Shown: in pieces, positions 10,825 through 24,200 of the stretch
How the letters are laid out: every line of letters starts with the position of its first letter
How positions within the stretch are numbered: the first letter of the stretch is position 1
Assembly (NCBI RefSeq): GCF_000002995.4
Contig: NW_025062479.1
Span: 23,370,721 to 23,434,720 of the forward strand
Origin: Brugia malayi
Taxonomy: Eukaryota > Nematoda > Chromadorea > Rhabditida > Onchocercidae
DNA length: 64,000 nucleotides
Direction of reading: 5' to 3'
The notes under the pieces: generated by a model
The model's input: only the letters and a program-made list of their open reading frames with translations
Told to the model about the DNA's origin: nothing
The model's database searches: none
Translations under genes and position numbers: made by a program

Positions 10825-13473
10825 TCAATAAAAAATTTTAACAGATATCTGAAAAAAAAAGAAAAATAAACTTTGTTTTTTTGATTCCCAAATGATTTTA
10901 ACATTATCGTTGTCATATTCCATCAAATGTAATGGTGTTGAATGAATAATCAATGGTATTAACATTGATATCAATCGTTTTATAAATGATAATTTTTCGT
11001 TTGATTTATTATATTCTATACCCATTATTGCTTCGTTATATCCAATACCCTTTAATTTTTTTGTTAATTTATTATCTTTTAAATCTATAAATATGATCAA
11101 AAAATAAATAAATAAAATAAAAATGTGAGGCACATCTTAACTGTAAAATTTAAACTTTACCATGTAAATTTTTTTTTTTTTTTAAATTTCATTATTGTTT
11201 TATTTGAAATAAAAATTTGTTCAATTGACAAAACTTATTTATTAATTATAGAAAATTTGAACTAACTTTCATATAATTTTCAAGTGTTTTTGGGAGTGCG
11301 TATGCTGGAAAAGAATGTAACGGTGATTTCATTATTTGTTCGTTTGTTGTTTCATCTAAATTTTGCAAATTTTAAAACAAATTTTTTTTTTCTTTCTTTT
11401 TATTTATATTAATAATGAATTTTATAAGCATTCGTTAATTTTATTAATAGTAAGTTGCTTACTTTTTATAGCGCATTTTTTTGGAATTATTCTCACAAAT
11501 TTATCAACATCTGCAAATAGAAATGAAGGAGAAAGAATTTTAGGACTTATTAGTACTAATTAGCAAGACAATTTCAACCAGATTCATCTTATCATCAATG
11601 ATTAAAATGCATTTCAAAGAATTACTTCCCTGTTCAAAATTTTTTCATATTATCATTATCACAATTGATTATCTTTCACATCATTTAAGATTTTAATACA
11701 CACTTTCTTTTTTGATCTTAATTCATTGTTTAATCTCTTTTCATAACCATTATGCAATCGAAATTAAATTTTTGCATTGTTTGAATTATAATTGAAATTA
11801 CTGATAATTAATTTCAATGTCGCATTGTGTATGGTGCAATCATCGACACGAATTCGAATTTTTTTGCGTCTATTACAAGGCAAAATTCCAGTATTACTTG
11901 AAACTTCAACGTAAGACATATATTTTTTCAAGCATAAACACGATAATTTATAATTAATAGCATCACCGGATCCTATAATACCCGATAATGCAAATTATTT
12001 AATAATCTAATTAATTAACTGTTTAATTATTCACGAAACAAATTTTCATAATTTAAATTCGTTCAACTTTGTTTCTCGCCAAAAAATTAACCTTACTGAT
12101 TCGTAACAATATTAATTATTGATGATGAATTAATGATGAATGATGATTTAGATGTTATAGTTAGCATCTTTTAAGCAGTCAATAATTTTAGTAATTACAA
12201 GACATCTTTTCTTGAAAAAAAATCAATAAAGAAATATTGATTACTCGTTCAAAATTTTCCTAATAGTAATTTATAATTTTTAATCCAAAAAAAAACAAAA
12301 AAAAATCTTGCATAAATAGAATTTCAATTAGAAAAATGAAAACTAAAACTTAAATTTAATAAAGGATAGATTTTATGCTATTTATGCTAACCAAATCATG
12401 GAAATCAAAAATAACAAACATAAAATAATATTTTTACAGTACCTTTCTGTAAAAATACCATACGATTTGCATCATCGGTTGAAAATGGATTCCAGGTTGT
12501 TGCTTGTATATTATAATCGGCATCATACAGTACCAGATCTGTATCATAGAATGTAGCACATTAAATTGATTACTACAATCCGCATCATACAGTACCACGC
12601 TTATACTGCAGATTACAGTACATCGAAATCGCTACTGTAGCCATCCTCATGTGGTAAAAGAGCTATACGGTAGAAGACAATATACTAAGCTCAATGCTGT
12701 AATCGATAACATACTATATCACGTTTATACGGTAGATTAAAACATATTAAATTGGTCACTGTAATCGGTGTCATACGGTGCTGCGCCTATACAGTACACT
12801 GCAGTATGTTAGATTGACTACTGTAATCGATGGCATACTTTATCACGTTTATACGGTAGATTGCAGTATATTAAATTGATTACTGTAACCGGTATTACAG
12901 GTAGAATATAGTACATTAGATTTGCTTCATTCATCAACTTGAAATAAGAGATAAATCAAAACAATTAGCTCTTTCTTAATAGATAAAATGAGAAATGACT
13001 GAATTTTGAAATGTTATTGCAATTTTTCTCACTACAACATCAAATCAACTATGAGTTTCATTTAATATCAAATAAATATATGTCTTAGCTGAAACATGTA
13101 AATTTAGCCAAATAATCTCACATTATTTTGAATGAATTTGTTAGTTTATCTTTGCAATTTCTTACTGAATAGAAAAAAGAAAGAATGCCAGGACGATTCC
13201 ATTTCACTAATTAAATTTTAGAATTTTTTCGAGAGTTCAAAAAATTTTATAGAACTTTTTAATTACACCTAATAAACTAACTTGTAAACTTTAAGCTTAG
13301 GTGTAAATTACCTTTAAATGATTCAATTTTGGCATAGATTTTAAATAAAAAAAAAACTAACTTTCATTCTTTATTTCAATGAAAAACTCTCCGGTCCAGT
13401 AATTTTCATTTGCTTTTTGATGAATATAAATTATAAGAAATGATGGATTTTGCTCCCCAAATTGACATACCAT
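10825..13473 (-). CDS. Unrecognised protein of about 258 aa with MSP/Ig-like features (6 exons)
   Basis: Minus-strand exons 13362-13473, 12443-12538, 11802-11972, 11463-11510, 11267-11355 (or 11263) and 10825-11084. The first four junctions are all phase 1 and restore sensible codons (AAT, GGA, AAT, AAT), which is hard to get by chance. The last junction needs the less canonical donor at 11263, or a 7-nt micro-exon, to stay in frame. The start is the Met at 13473, 17 bp after an acceptor-like aacag (13491). An upstream first exon near 14.7 kb is also possible. Residues about 71-110 (INYKLSCLC, SNTGILPCNRRKKIRIRV) have the alternating beta-strand and Gly/Pro turn pattern of major-sperm-protein domains, which is a weak resemblance. 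No signal peptide. The C-terminus runs into a T-tract, so the last residues are unsure. smc-4 lies upstream, divergently oriented. Confidence 0.58.
12511..12910. repeat. Diverged 62-bp tandem array overlapping a coding exon
   Basis: The landmark actgtaatcg recurs at 12572, 12633, 12696, 12758, 12820 and 12882, a period of 61-63 bp. Units are diverged. The unit also matches the acceptor-proximal end of the coding exon at 12443-12538: cggcatcatacagtacca there against ccgcatcatacagtacca in the neighbouring unit. The array occupies the intron just upstream of that exon. Confidence 0.8.
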
Positions 13474-14173
13474 TTCTTGGACAACAGCAACTGTTCCGGA
13501 TTACTTCATTAATTCTCGAATTTATAAATCCTATTCAATTTCTATCAAAAATATGTGTATGTAATGTACATATCTGTGTTTTCTTTTGAATTTTTAACTT
13601 TTTTTCCGTTTTTTGTATGTTTTTGTATTTTTCAAAGTTTTTCTTTTTTAAAATTATTTTGAAAAAAATTTAACTTTCAAATCACATATTCAGAAAGTAT
13701 TGCTTAAATAGTTTCTGAAATACACATCGTTAAACTATTATCAGACGAAATATGTGAGAAAACATAATTTAAGAAGACAAGAAAATCTAAAAAAAAAGAA
13801 ATAATGCAATACACCGTGCACAGTAGTAATGAGGAATGAAATGAATTAAAGTAGTGAATAATGATAAGTAATAGTATCATATCATATGCTTTTTATCACA
13901 AATATTTCATTTATTCAAATATTTGAGCAAAAAATTTCCATTTGTAATATTTTAAAAGCAAAAATGAAATTTGGTTAATAATTTGTTAATGTTTTTCTTT
14001 ATTGGAAGAATATAAGAAGTATTAGAGATATATCATTTATTCAAATGTTTGAGAGAAAAGTTTCTACTGATACATGTATGCGTGCATAATGCATGTTGCA
14101 TGCATAGTGCATGCTTGTACTGATTTTCCTGCGACTGATAATTTTTCACTAAATGTATTAGCCAGAACAGAAA

Positions 14174-14406
14174 TTATCACTTATCAAAGCAAAAATTAGG
14201 GTTCGTTATCAGTTATCAAAGCAGAAACCATGATTTGTTATCATTTATCAAAGCAGAAATCATGATCTGTTATCATTTATCAAAGCAGAAATCATGATTT
14301 GTTATCAGTTATCAAAGCAGAAATCATGATTTGTTATCAGTTATCAAAGCAGAAATCATGATTTGTTATCAATTATCAAAGCAGAAATTGTTATCCATTA
14401 TCAAAT
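14174..14406. repeat. 32-bp tandem array, about 7 units
   Basis: The unit begins ttatcaaagcagaaatcatg and repeats every 32 bp (starts at 14181, 14213, 14245 and so on). Each unit has two TTATCA motifs, the reverse complement of TGATAA. There are no spacers of differing sequence, so it is not CRISPR-like. Confidence 0.93.
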
Positions 14407-14605
14407 CTTGAATGATCATTAGTTAACGCAAAGGTAAAAACCCATTGATCCAATATTTAATAAAATTGTTCTTGGTAATATGTATAGAAGAAATTATAGT
14501 CTAATTTTTTTTTTTAAATTTTCTTTCTTAACCAATCTCTCATCTATAATTAGCAGCAATTAATATGAATGCATTTTTTTATTATGTGATATGAGATTCA
14601 GACAC

Positions 14606-14650
14606 ATTATCATTATTATTATCAGTATGCAACGATAATGATAATGATAA
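14606..14650. other. Inverted repeat (17-bp arms, 10-nt loop)
   Basis: Left arm attatcattattattatc (14606-14623) pairs with gataatgataatgataa (14634-14650) with a single mismatch around the loop agtatgcaac. It is made of ATT/ATC trinucleotides, so it may simply be a microsatellite that flipped strand. Confidence 0.65.
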
Positions 14651-14699
14651 CAATCATACATTAGAAGATTAATCATTACTGAACAACGCTAAGTAAAAT

Positions 14700-14830
14700 T
14701 TTAACAAATTCCGGAAGTTTTCATTGCGTCACTCCGTTATTCAAAGCATTGAATGAGGACGACGAATGGATGATGTTGGTGACAACGGTGACAACGACCG
14801 TAGTAAGCGTATGGCGCCAATTTAACAGTT
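14700..14830. promoter_or_regulatory. Probable promoter block with an E2F-like site
   Basis: A GC- and CpG-richer island between two divergent genes, about 400-540 bp before the smc-4 ATG. GGCGCCAATT at 14813-14822 reads AATTGGCGCC on the other strand, close to the E2F core TTSGCGC, which would suit a cell-cycle gene. TGCGTCAC lies at about 14726. This is inference from motif and position only. Confidence 0.35.
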
Positions 14831-15210
14831 AACTCAATTCGATGAGTTATTTGATATTTGACATTTCATTTTTTTTTTTGTTATTTTTGGTAACTTTTTA
14901 TGTTAAACTAGTCGAAAATTTATGGAAGCACATGGATTTTGAAGTGACATTTAAAAGTTAGGATTTAATCAAAAATATTTGTTAAAATATTATATGAAAG
15001 TTTAAAGAAAGTGTACTGTGAAATCCTGTTGCAATTTCCATATTGATTATTTGCATCGATTCATTTGTAACAGAAGTTTGTTTTTAATGTTGTACGAATA
15101 GTAATAACATAAATTTTCATGCATTCAGTTATTTATTAGCTGTTACTTTCGTCGTCATATCGTGAACTAGTTGAAGGTATAAGTATAGATGTGAAGTTTT
15201 AGTTAATTTA

Positions 15211-15217
15211 ATTTCAG
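15211..15217 (+). promoter_or_regulatory. Likely trans-splice acceptor of smc-4
   Basis: The sequence atttcag ends at 15217, 22 bp before the smc-4 ATG, with no upstream coding exon in frame. In nematodes this position and sequence suit spliced-leader addition. Confidence 0.55.
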
Positions 15218-15239
15218 GAACAACTTAAATTGCATACTA

Positions 15240-18200
15240 ATGCATCGAAGGAAAGATCATCAAAAAGTGCAAGCTTCTCAGTCACATGGGAAAAATGCTA
15301 GTACTGCAGAAAATGGTATGCATTGCAAAATGAACTTTTTTGATAAATTTAGCAAGAATAATGCAAACTGATAAATTATAAATTTGTAAAGTTGTAAAAT
15401 TTTTTATTCTTCAGTTTCAATTGAATATGAATAGAAGACAAGAATAGTAAAGAGATGTCAGATAAAACGTGAAATCAGTGCAACTGTCAAAATGTAACAC
15501 ATTTAATCGTAATGAAAATTCATTTACTGATTTATATACTTTTTTATTTTTCCTTTGAAACAGCAACAGTTAAACATGGTGATGATCAGAAAGACGTGGA
15601 AAGTGATGAAGATTTGCGAGCGCAAGTTCGTAATGACGTTAATGAGGAGGTGATTATTTGGTTATTCCAATTTTATTTTTTAGATATCTTTAAGCAATAT
15701 ATATATAAAGTTATGGAAGTCGTGAATAAGTAAGTTCTAAATAATGTAGGTGTGTATGTGAACTTAAGAATTTTAGGATAAAACTATGTAAATTAATGAC
15801 TTCTATGTCGAAATCTTGGATACATTACGTAATGAATGATTAAATATCGAAAATTTAACTATTTTTGCTTCAGAATTTGTTGAATATGGAAATTCCTCCG
15901 ATGCCTGAGCCTATAATGAGTGCCGATGGAAGTGGACAACGACTTATGATAACCAGTATTGATGTTGAAAATTTTAAGTCCTATTATGGTAAACATGTTT
16001 TGGGTCCCTTCCATCAGGTAGATTTAGGTCTTTTATTTTTTTGTTTAATTCATTGATGTCAATGTGATATGCATTAAATCTACTATTAGTATCAGATGCA
16101 AGTTTTTGTTTAATGAAGGAACTGAAAACCTTATTAATTATAGTTTATGATTTAATTTTAATTTGAAGTTGAAATGCTTTTGTAACATGGGATTCGGCTT
16201 TTATCTCTTATTTTTCACATATCCATCTTTTTCAGAATTTTTCGGCTATAATTGGCCCTAACGGCAGCGGAAAAAGCAATGTGATTGATTCTTTGCTATT
16301 TGTGTTTGGTTATCGTGCATCTAAAATTCGTTCCAAGAAAATAAGCGTTTTAATTCATTCCTCAGCTGGTCGTGAAAACATATCGAGTTGTACTGTTGGT
16401 GTGAATTTCCAGAAAATTATTGATTTGGTATGCATATGAACAAAATGATCTGTGCGAAGATTTTATATAAAAATTTACTTTCTTCCATTTCGTGATAACT
16501 CTTCACAGGATCGGATTTACAAACTGATAGCAATCATTTATGAAGCGAGTAAGTTCTTCTAAAATTATTCTTTTTAGTCTGATGGTGGCTATGATGTTGT
16601 GCCATCGAGTCAGTTTACCGTCAGCAGAACTGCATTTCGTGATAACTCTTCAAAATATACTTATAATGGTAAAACGATGCAATTTAAAGATATTGCTGTA
16701 TTGCTGCGAGGTGTCGGAATTGATCTCATTCATAATCGTTTCCTTATTTTGCAGGTAATTGAAGTATATCATTTTTGCATATTTTGAATATTATCTTGTT
16801 TTCTTATTTTTCATAATTCTTTATCTAATTGTTTGCATCGATTTTTTGTTACATGAAAATGATATCCTTATTTAGGGTGAAGTCGAACAAATTGCTTTAA
16901 TGAAACCGAAAGCTCTAAATGAAAATGATGATGGCATGTTGGAATATTTGGAAGATATCATTGGTTCGAGTAGACTTAAGGTTGTTATTTTTCTATTTCC
17001 TGCATCCAGTTTTACTAAGTGTGATTTCTACAACTAAGGTTTACGTGTTTTGTCATCTTTTATTCAAAAAATTAGTAAACTGGTTTACATATTTTTGCTG
17101 CGAAGTAATAATATTGCATTTTTATAGAGTAAAGAAAATCTATTTTTAAGCTTCCGATTGAAACGATTCAGCGAAAAATTGATCAATTACAAGAAGAGCG
17201 TTCTGCGCAGTTGAATCGCACGAAATTTGCGGAGAAAGAAAAAAATGATGCTGAAGGCCCGATGAAAAGCCTTATTACAGATCTTCGCATTGACAACGGT
17301 ATTGCATTGGCGAAGAATCGTTTACTGCAGGCTGACCGGTAAATTTTTTCATATTTTAATCCAGAAATGAAACTGTGCATATGACGTACAGTCCAATTTT
17401 GTGCTACATTCACATAAAATTAACGTTCTGAAATTAGGAAAGTTTAATCATTCTATTCATTCTTAGATGCAAGGCTAAATCGGAGCTGGAAGCAAATGAG
17501 CGGGAAAAAGAAGGGTTTGAGAAAGACCTGGAAGACACAAAAAAACGACAAGAAGAAGTCTTAGCCTTACAAAAGAGCAGAAAAGATGAACAGAAACAAC
17601 TGCAGAGGTGACGATAACTTTATATTCTATCAGTACCTTTTTTAATAATTTTCAAAGTTTTAGTTTGTTTGTGTAATCTTACTATGTAATAGGAGACCAC
17701 ATTTTATTTTTTTTACTTTTTATTATTGTTTTCTTCAGTTCCTTTGAGAAAGCTCAGGAAGAATATGAAAAAACGAAACATCAGCTTAGTGAATTGGAAC
17801 AAGCAGAACAAAAGCGCAAAGCTGAGTTACTTCGCCTTACTAACAGGAAGAAGAAATTGATTGGTGATATAGCTAACGAAGAAAAAAAGGTTTCTTTGAA
17901 TCCTTAAATTCCTTCGATAATGTATGATTTCAGTAGCAGAAGTAACAGTTTCTAGTTAGTGTTAAAATACGTGGAATACATATTGCAAGAGTTACATGCA
18001 GGTGAAAATTTTTGATTGCTAGGTGATTCACTACCAATTTTTGATCAGATAAACGAGATGTTTAGCAGTGTTATTATTGGAAAGCTGACGTATGATATAT
18101 GAAGTGCATAGGCACTTAATTTCCTCAAACAAGAAAGCTCGAGAGTAAAAGATGTGTTGCATCAAATATTATGATGAATTGATAAATAAAATAGATCATT

Positions 18201-21200
18201 TCTGAAAAGAAAAAAATCATTTTTCCCTCATATACTAATTTCTACTTTTTCTCCACTGAGTGAATTAGCAATGTTATTGTATTTATCAATGTATGATGTA
18301 TCAACATGAATTTCTTGACAGCAAATGTTTGTACTAAATTTTTTTCAGCTTCTTGAATTATATTTCAGATATCTGAATTGAAAGAGGTACCCGCTAAGGC
18401 AAAGCGCAAACTTGAGGAATACCACGAAATATTAAGTGGAATTGATGATGTGATTGCTCAAAAGCAACTTGAAGTAATGTTTTGGTTTTCTAATGATTAT
18501 GTTTTCTTTGTATTTTTTGGCTTACAATTAATGCTTAAATTATGTTATAGGTTGATAGCCATCTGAAAGAACTGCAGCAGCAGACAGCAAAGTTTCAAGG
18601 TCCAAAAAAGATATTAGAAGAACAGCTTGGGGAACTTACTGCTAAGGAGGATGAGGCAAGCAGCAAGGTTAGTTCCTTATTTTTTACTTATCTATTCCGG
18701 AAACATCAGATAATTCATAAATTTTCATCATAAAACATTCATAAATTTTCATCATAAAACTTAAGAATTTGTAATGGAAAGAATAGAAATTTATGAAATT
18801 TAAGAAACACCTCTTTTTAAATAATATTAATAATCAAGTTAATAAGTGAGTTTTTAGTTAACGTTGGCACAAGAAGCACTTCAGTTAATGCGTAGAGAAG
18901 AGGAAATGGAGAAGAAAAAACTTTCTGAAATTCAGACATCTCTGAATGATGTTAAAACTCTTTTGGAATCCAAAACGAAGTATGCCAATATTTCTCTCTT
19001 CTTAACAAACATGAAATTGATATGTTAGAAAAGTAATATACCTGATAATTGTAGCTTTATTCTAAACAAATATGTATTGTCTTCAGAATTGTGACAAAAG
19101 AAAAAGCTCTTTTCTGAGCTTTAATCCTTTTAAACAAAAATTTTACCGCACTTTGGGAAAATGCTTGAATTTTGACTGCTAACGACATGATGAAATTTGC
19201 GTGGCCTGATCTATGCAGGTGGTTTTCACGTTGAATATTTTCAGTGACCTTAGTAACGTAAGAAAAGCAATTCCAAATGTCGACAAAGAGCTTTGTAATG
19301 CTAAGGTAGAAATGACAAACAAGCGAAGAGAAGAAGCAGAGTGCACTGAAAATGTTCGTTTTTCTATTTGTTCAATAAAATATAAAGATTCTGAAAACAT
19401 AGTAAAATATGCATTAGTGTGTGAAATAAGTAGAATTTTTGTTTAAAAACTATTTTTTGTTGTTTTACTGGAAATCCCAAACATAATTCCACTTTTCATA
19501 TGAGTCTGATTTTTGTCTTAGTCAATAAATGGATTGTTGCTTTCACTTAATTATATGTTGTTCATTCGTTCTCTCAATAAAAATGTTTTTCTCCCAGAGA
19601 AATTTTTCAAACTGATTTTGGAAGAAATTGCATTTTCTCAGGTTCGGCAATTTATGGCAAAGTTCGAACAAAAGCGGCAAACGGTAGAAGCTTTCCAAAG
19701 CCAGAACAATCTGTTGAGATGTTTGATGGCTGAAAAATCATCTGGAAACATACCTGGAATATATGGTCGTCTCGTATGTTTACTGTCATAATTGATATTA
19801 AAATTAAATTTTTATTTAGTAACTTTCTGTCTCACTAATCTGATCTACGTCATGCCCAAATCCTAATATTCATATGTATTTGAAATTATCAAATCTTTCA
19901 AAATATAAATCAAATTCATGATTTTCTAAAGCCTAAATATTCCTAGAATCTGTGTTTCTGTCTTACAGGGTGATCTCGGTGCAATTGATGAAAAGTATGA
20001 TGTCGCTATTTCGACAACATGTGGACCGTTGGATTACATCGTAGTTGATAACGTTGATACTGCTCAAACATGTGTGGATTTTTTAAGACGCCAGAATTTG
20101 GGCATTGCTTCTTTTTTGGTACTTGATAAACAGGAGAAACTCCGGCCATATATGGCAAAGCTAGCTTCCACGTACGTTGAATAACAAATACAAAAAATTT
20201 TGACATTAGAGCATTGCAATTATTTTTTTCGTTCTGAAATAGCTTTCTTTGTTTAAAATTATTTGTTTTCAGACCTGAAAATGCACCACGATTGTTCGAT
20301 TTAATTCGTGTAGCAGATCCTGCTGTGTTACCTGCATTTTATTTTGCATTACGTGATACTTTGGTAGCAAATGATATTACTACTGCAACACGTATTGGTA
20401 TGGGTGGTTCTAGACGTTACCGGGTGGTTACGCTGAAAGGTGAAGTGGTTGAAACAACTGGTTCGATGACAGGTGGTGGAAGATCTGAACGAAGGTACTC
20501 ATTTTTTCTTGTAGATTGTCTGAATTAATAATATTTTGTACGTATTCTAAATATGTTATGTATTTGTAGAGGTAGAATTGGCCAAAAGGTCAAAATTGAT
20601 ACTTCGAAGGAATCATCCGAGGAGATTTCTGAGCTAAAGAACCAATTAACTGAAGAGCAGAATCGATTAATCAATTTGCGAAGTGCTATCCATCAGGTTT
20701 ATAATCAAAGTGGTTTTTTAATGAACTAATACATTTTCATTTTAATTGAAACAAACTGTAATTTATTTTATTGAGGAAATTTTCATCTCCTTTATATAAA
20801 TTCTAACTCAACTTATAGCTCGATTCTCGCATAATGTCACTTCAAGCTGATTTCGATAGACTCAAGAAAAATGAACAAAATTTATCAAGTGACATTGAAC
20901 CTCTTGAAAGAAAAGCAGTTGATCTTGAACGCAGACTGAAAGAACAAACGGCAAGAGTTGAAAGCATTACTGTAGATGATAGAGACATACAACGTAAAAA
21001 AGCTGAAGTAGCGGAACTTACGAAAGGTTTGATTCTTTTATAACGTACTGAACTTTTTTGAAAGCACTGAAAACTTAACCTTCCATTTTGTAAATAAAAA
21101 AGCAGTTGTTTTTAGCCCGTGATAAAGCACTACAGGAGGCAGATGAAGCACGGGAAAAAGTGGCCGAAATAAACACTAAAATCCAGGAGGTTTATGATCG

Positions 21201-24200
21201 AGTTGTTGGTCCTTACCAAAAGGAACTTGACGAAGTTAGAGCGAAGTAGGTTTATGATTTGTATAATTCAGCAGCTGCATGTGAAGATTTTTTTTTTTTT
21301 CTAGAGACTAGTTATTTTTGGAAGAAAGATTTTTTTAAATTGAACAAAATTTAAGGAAAGAAAATGCATCAAAAGGAGCAACAAAAGAGCAAAGTGTGCT
21401 TAATAATGCTCAACGGAATATGAATAAAGCACTGAACAGGTATGACAGTTTTGAATTTTTGAAATTTGACAAAAAATATTGTTATTCAGCAGTTTGATAA
21501 GGAAGTAAAATTGAATGGTGTTTTAGGAAAAATGATCTTGAAACCGATCAGCGTGAAACTGACGAAGCAATTAAAAAACTTGAATTAACTGAAGATACTC
21601 AAGAAGCAGATATTAATCGATTAACTAAAGAGAAAATTCAAAACGAGGTAACTGCATTCATTTCATTAAGAATATCTGGCAATTTTTGCTGGGCAGGGTC
21701 TTATTCGCTTAGCAACTTGTTGTTTCTCTAATATGATTTTCTCGAAAAAATCATTTCCACATTCTTTTAACATATCCATCTTCATCTTTCTTCTCAACAT
21801 ACCCATTTTCAAAATTTCATTTGAAATATACTGCGCCTCATTTGGCGATATAATGATCGTATTACAAGTATTTAAATATTAATTTTACAGAAAGTGATGA
21901 AAGAAGCTGAAGTTAGAGTGAAAGAGGCATTCAATAAAAATTCTGAATTGGATGCTGAAGAAGTTGAGCTTAAGAAGCGATGCGCTAATTTGACACGTTC
22001 TATTCTCGAGCAAATGAAACTTTTGGAACATAAACAGGGAAAACTAACCATGATTGAGGGCAAAGTAAGCTTAATTTATCGTAGTAATAGTGGAATCCGT
22101 TATAAAAAAATAATTTCGATCTCTAGCTAAAGGCAGTAATGATCGCAGTAAAATATGGATAAGGATTTTATGGAAAGAGTTGAAAATTGGGCTGTTTTTG
22201 TTCTTCATTTCTCTTTGATATCTCAAACCAAAACTGGTGATGTCAAAACTTCAATAGTTTTTACTGCATTGATAAGATATCAGATCTCATAATGAAGTAC
22301 TGAGGCATGCTGTTGTTCTGGTAGTTATATTTATAAGATTGACTCATAGGTAATTTAAAAATATTACAGATCAAAGCATTGCATTTGTCTTATGTGAAAT
22401 GTTTGGATCGCTTGCCAGAATCACTTCAATCAAGCGAAGAAGAGGATGATGATTATGGATTGCAGGAAGCTTTGAGAGTTGAACATGAATTCTTTAAAAA
22501 ATTAAAGGTAATTTGCATTTTTAAAATCTTAGAAAATAATCTGCGTTACATTTGACCTAATATTAAGTAATATTTTCTTTTCCAGAATGGTGAAATTACT
22601 GTTGAAGCTGATAAAGATGGTATTATACGCTACAAGAATGTGCCAGAATATTCTGAAGAGGAAATCAAGAATTTCAATGTACAGGATATGAAGTACTGTT
22701 TACCATTATGAATTATTTCTAAAATAACTGTTAGTTTTCGAGAAACGTTTAATTTTTTTTTAAAATTCTTTTATAGATTTGCTTTGACAAATTTGGAAAA
22801 GAAGAAGGTCGACAAAGTGCTGAATACAAATGGTTTGCTAGAGTATGTTACGAAGGTAGGAAATATAATTTATTTCTATCAACACTATTTATACATAACT
22901 CGATGAAGAATGAATGTTATAGGTCTAAACCGTTTCTTAAATTTTATTTGAATAGTTTATTGTATGAATTTGGGTGGTTTATTTCAACAAAAACTAGCTG
23001 AGATTCTATTACTAAAAGTGTCATTAGATGTGCTTATTTCGAATTCTAGCAGAAATTTGATGATATTTTTTTCTGTTCTTTATATTTTTTTTATTTGTCA
23101 ATTTTATAATGAAAAAATGACATCAATTTTTTAAAAAGTTTTTAGCTGGAACGTTACGATCGTGAAGTAGAAGCTTTATCTGATATATCAACGAAACGTG
23201 ATAAGCATCGTCAATTTTATGAACAGCTAAAGAAACAACGAATGAATGAATTTATGGATGGTTTTACACGAATTGGCTTAGCATTAAAGGAAATGTATCA
23301 GATGATAACATTAGGTGGTGATGCTAGTTTGGACTTAGTTGACTCACTTGATCCGTTCAGTGAAGGTGTTGCTTTCGGGTAAGCTTATATTTTTATAAAA
23401 TTAGGAAAAAAAAAAATTCTAAGTCAATTAAAAGATTTGCTTACTTTTCACTCTTCCTATCTTTCTTAAAGTTAATTGTAACATTTTCTTTTTTATTATT
23501 ATTATTATTTTTTTTCAGTGTAAGACCACCAAAAAAATCATGGAAGCAAATTACTAATTTGTCAGGTGGTGAAAAAACACTGTCATCATTGGCTCTAGTT
23601 TTTGCATTGCATCATTATCGACCAACACCATTATATGTCATGGATGAGATTGATGCTGCTTTGGATTTTAGAAATGTATCGATTATTGGACATTATATTA
23701 AGGTAACAATTTAGATATAGTTAATAATCTGTTAAATTTCTTTCAAAAAATTCATTTTGTTGGTTTTTTGATGCTTTGTTTTTCTTGAAAAAATGATAAT
23801 TATATATCATATTAAGTATCATTTACTTTTCATTATTTTTTTTTCTTCGTCACGCGTGTTTCTTTATCATTTGGTCATTTCTTTCTTTTTTTTTTTTTTT
23901 TGGAATGAGATAATTAATATTCATTTCTATGATTTATGGTGTGCTTTTTAAGTATTAAAAAATTTCCACGTTCATAACAGGAACTACACAATTCACTGCA
24001 ATTGTTATTTAAATTAAATTCTGTGTGAATTAAAAAAGTTCACATTTTTTTCTTTATTCATTTCTTGCTCTACTTTTTTACTTTTAGGCAAGAAATAATA
24101 AAGTATTTAAGAAATACGTTTAACTGCAACAATCCGATCACTGTAAAAAAGAAAGAAGTATAGATGTTTTCAGGATCGCACCAAAAATGCTCAATTTATC

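Larger units (their letters stand above)
13491..15211. other. Divergent intergenic region between the MSP-like gene and smc-4
   Basis: Holds AT-rich sequence, a run of nested ATGCATG-type palindromes at about 14080-14115, the 32-bp array, a 17-bp hairpin, and a comparatively GC- and CpG-rich block at 14700-14830 that may be the shared promoter. No supported gene. Confidence 0.6.

Noticed and set aside
14174..14406. Possible CRISPR array (32-bp direct repeats)
   Set aside because: Repeats are contiguous with no unique spacers, and the host is a eukaryote.
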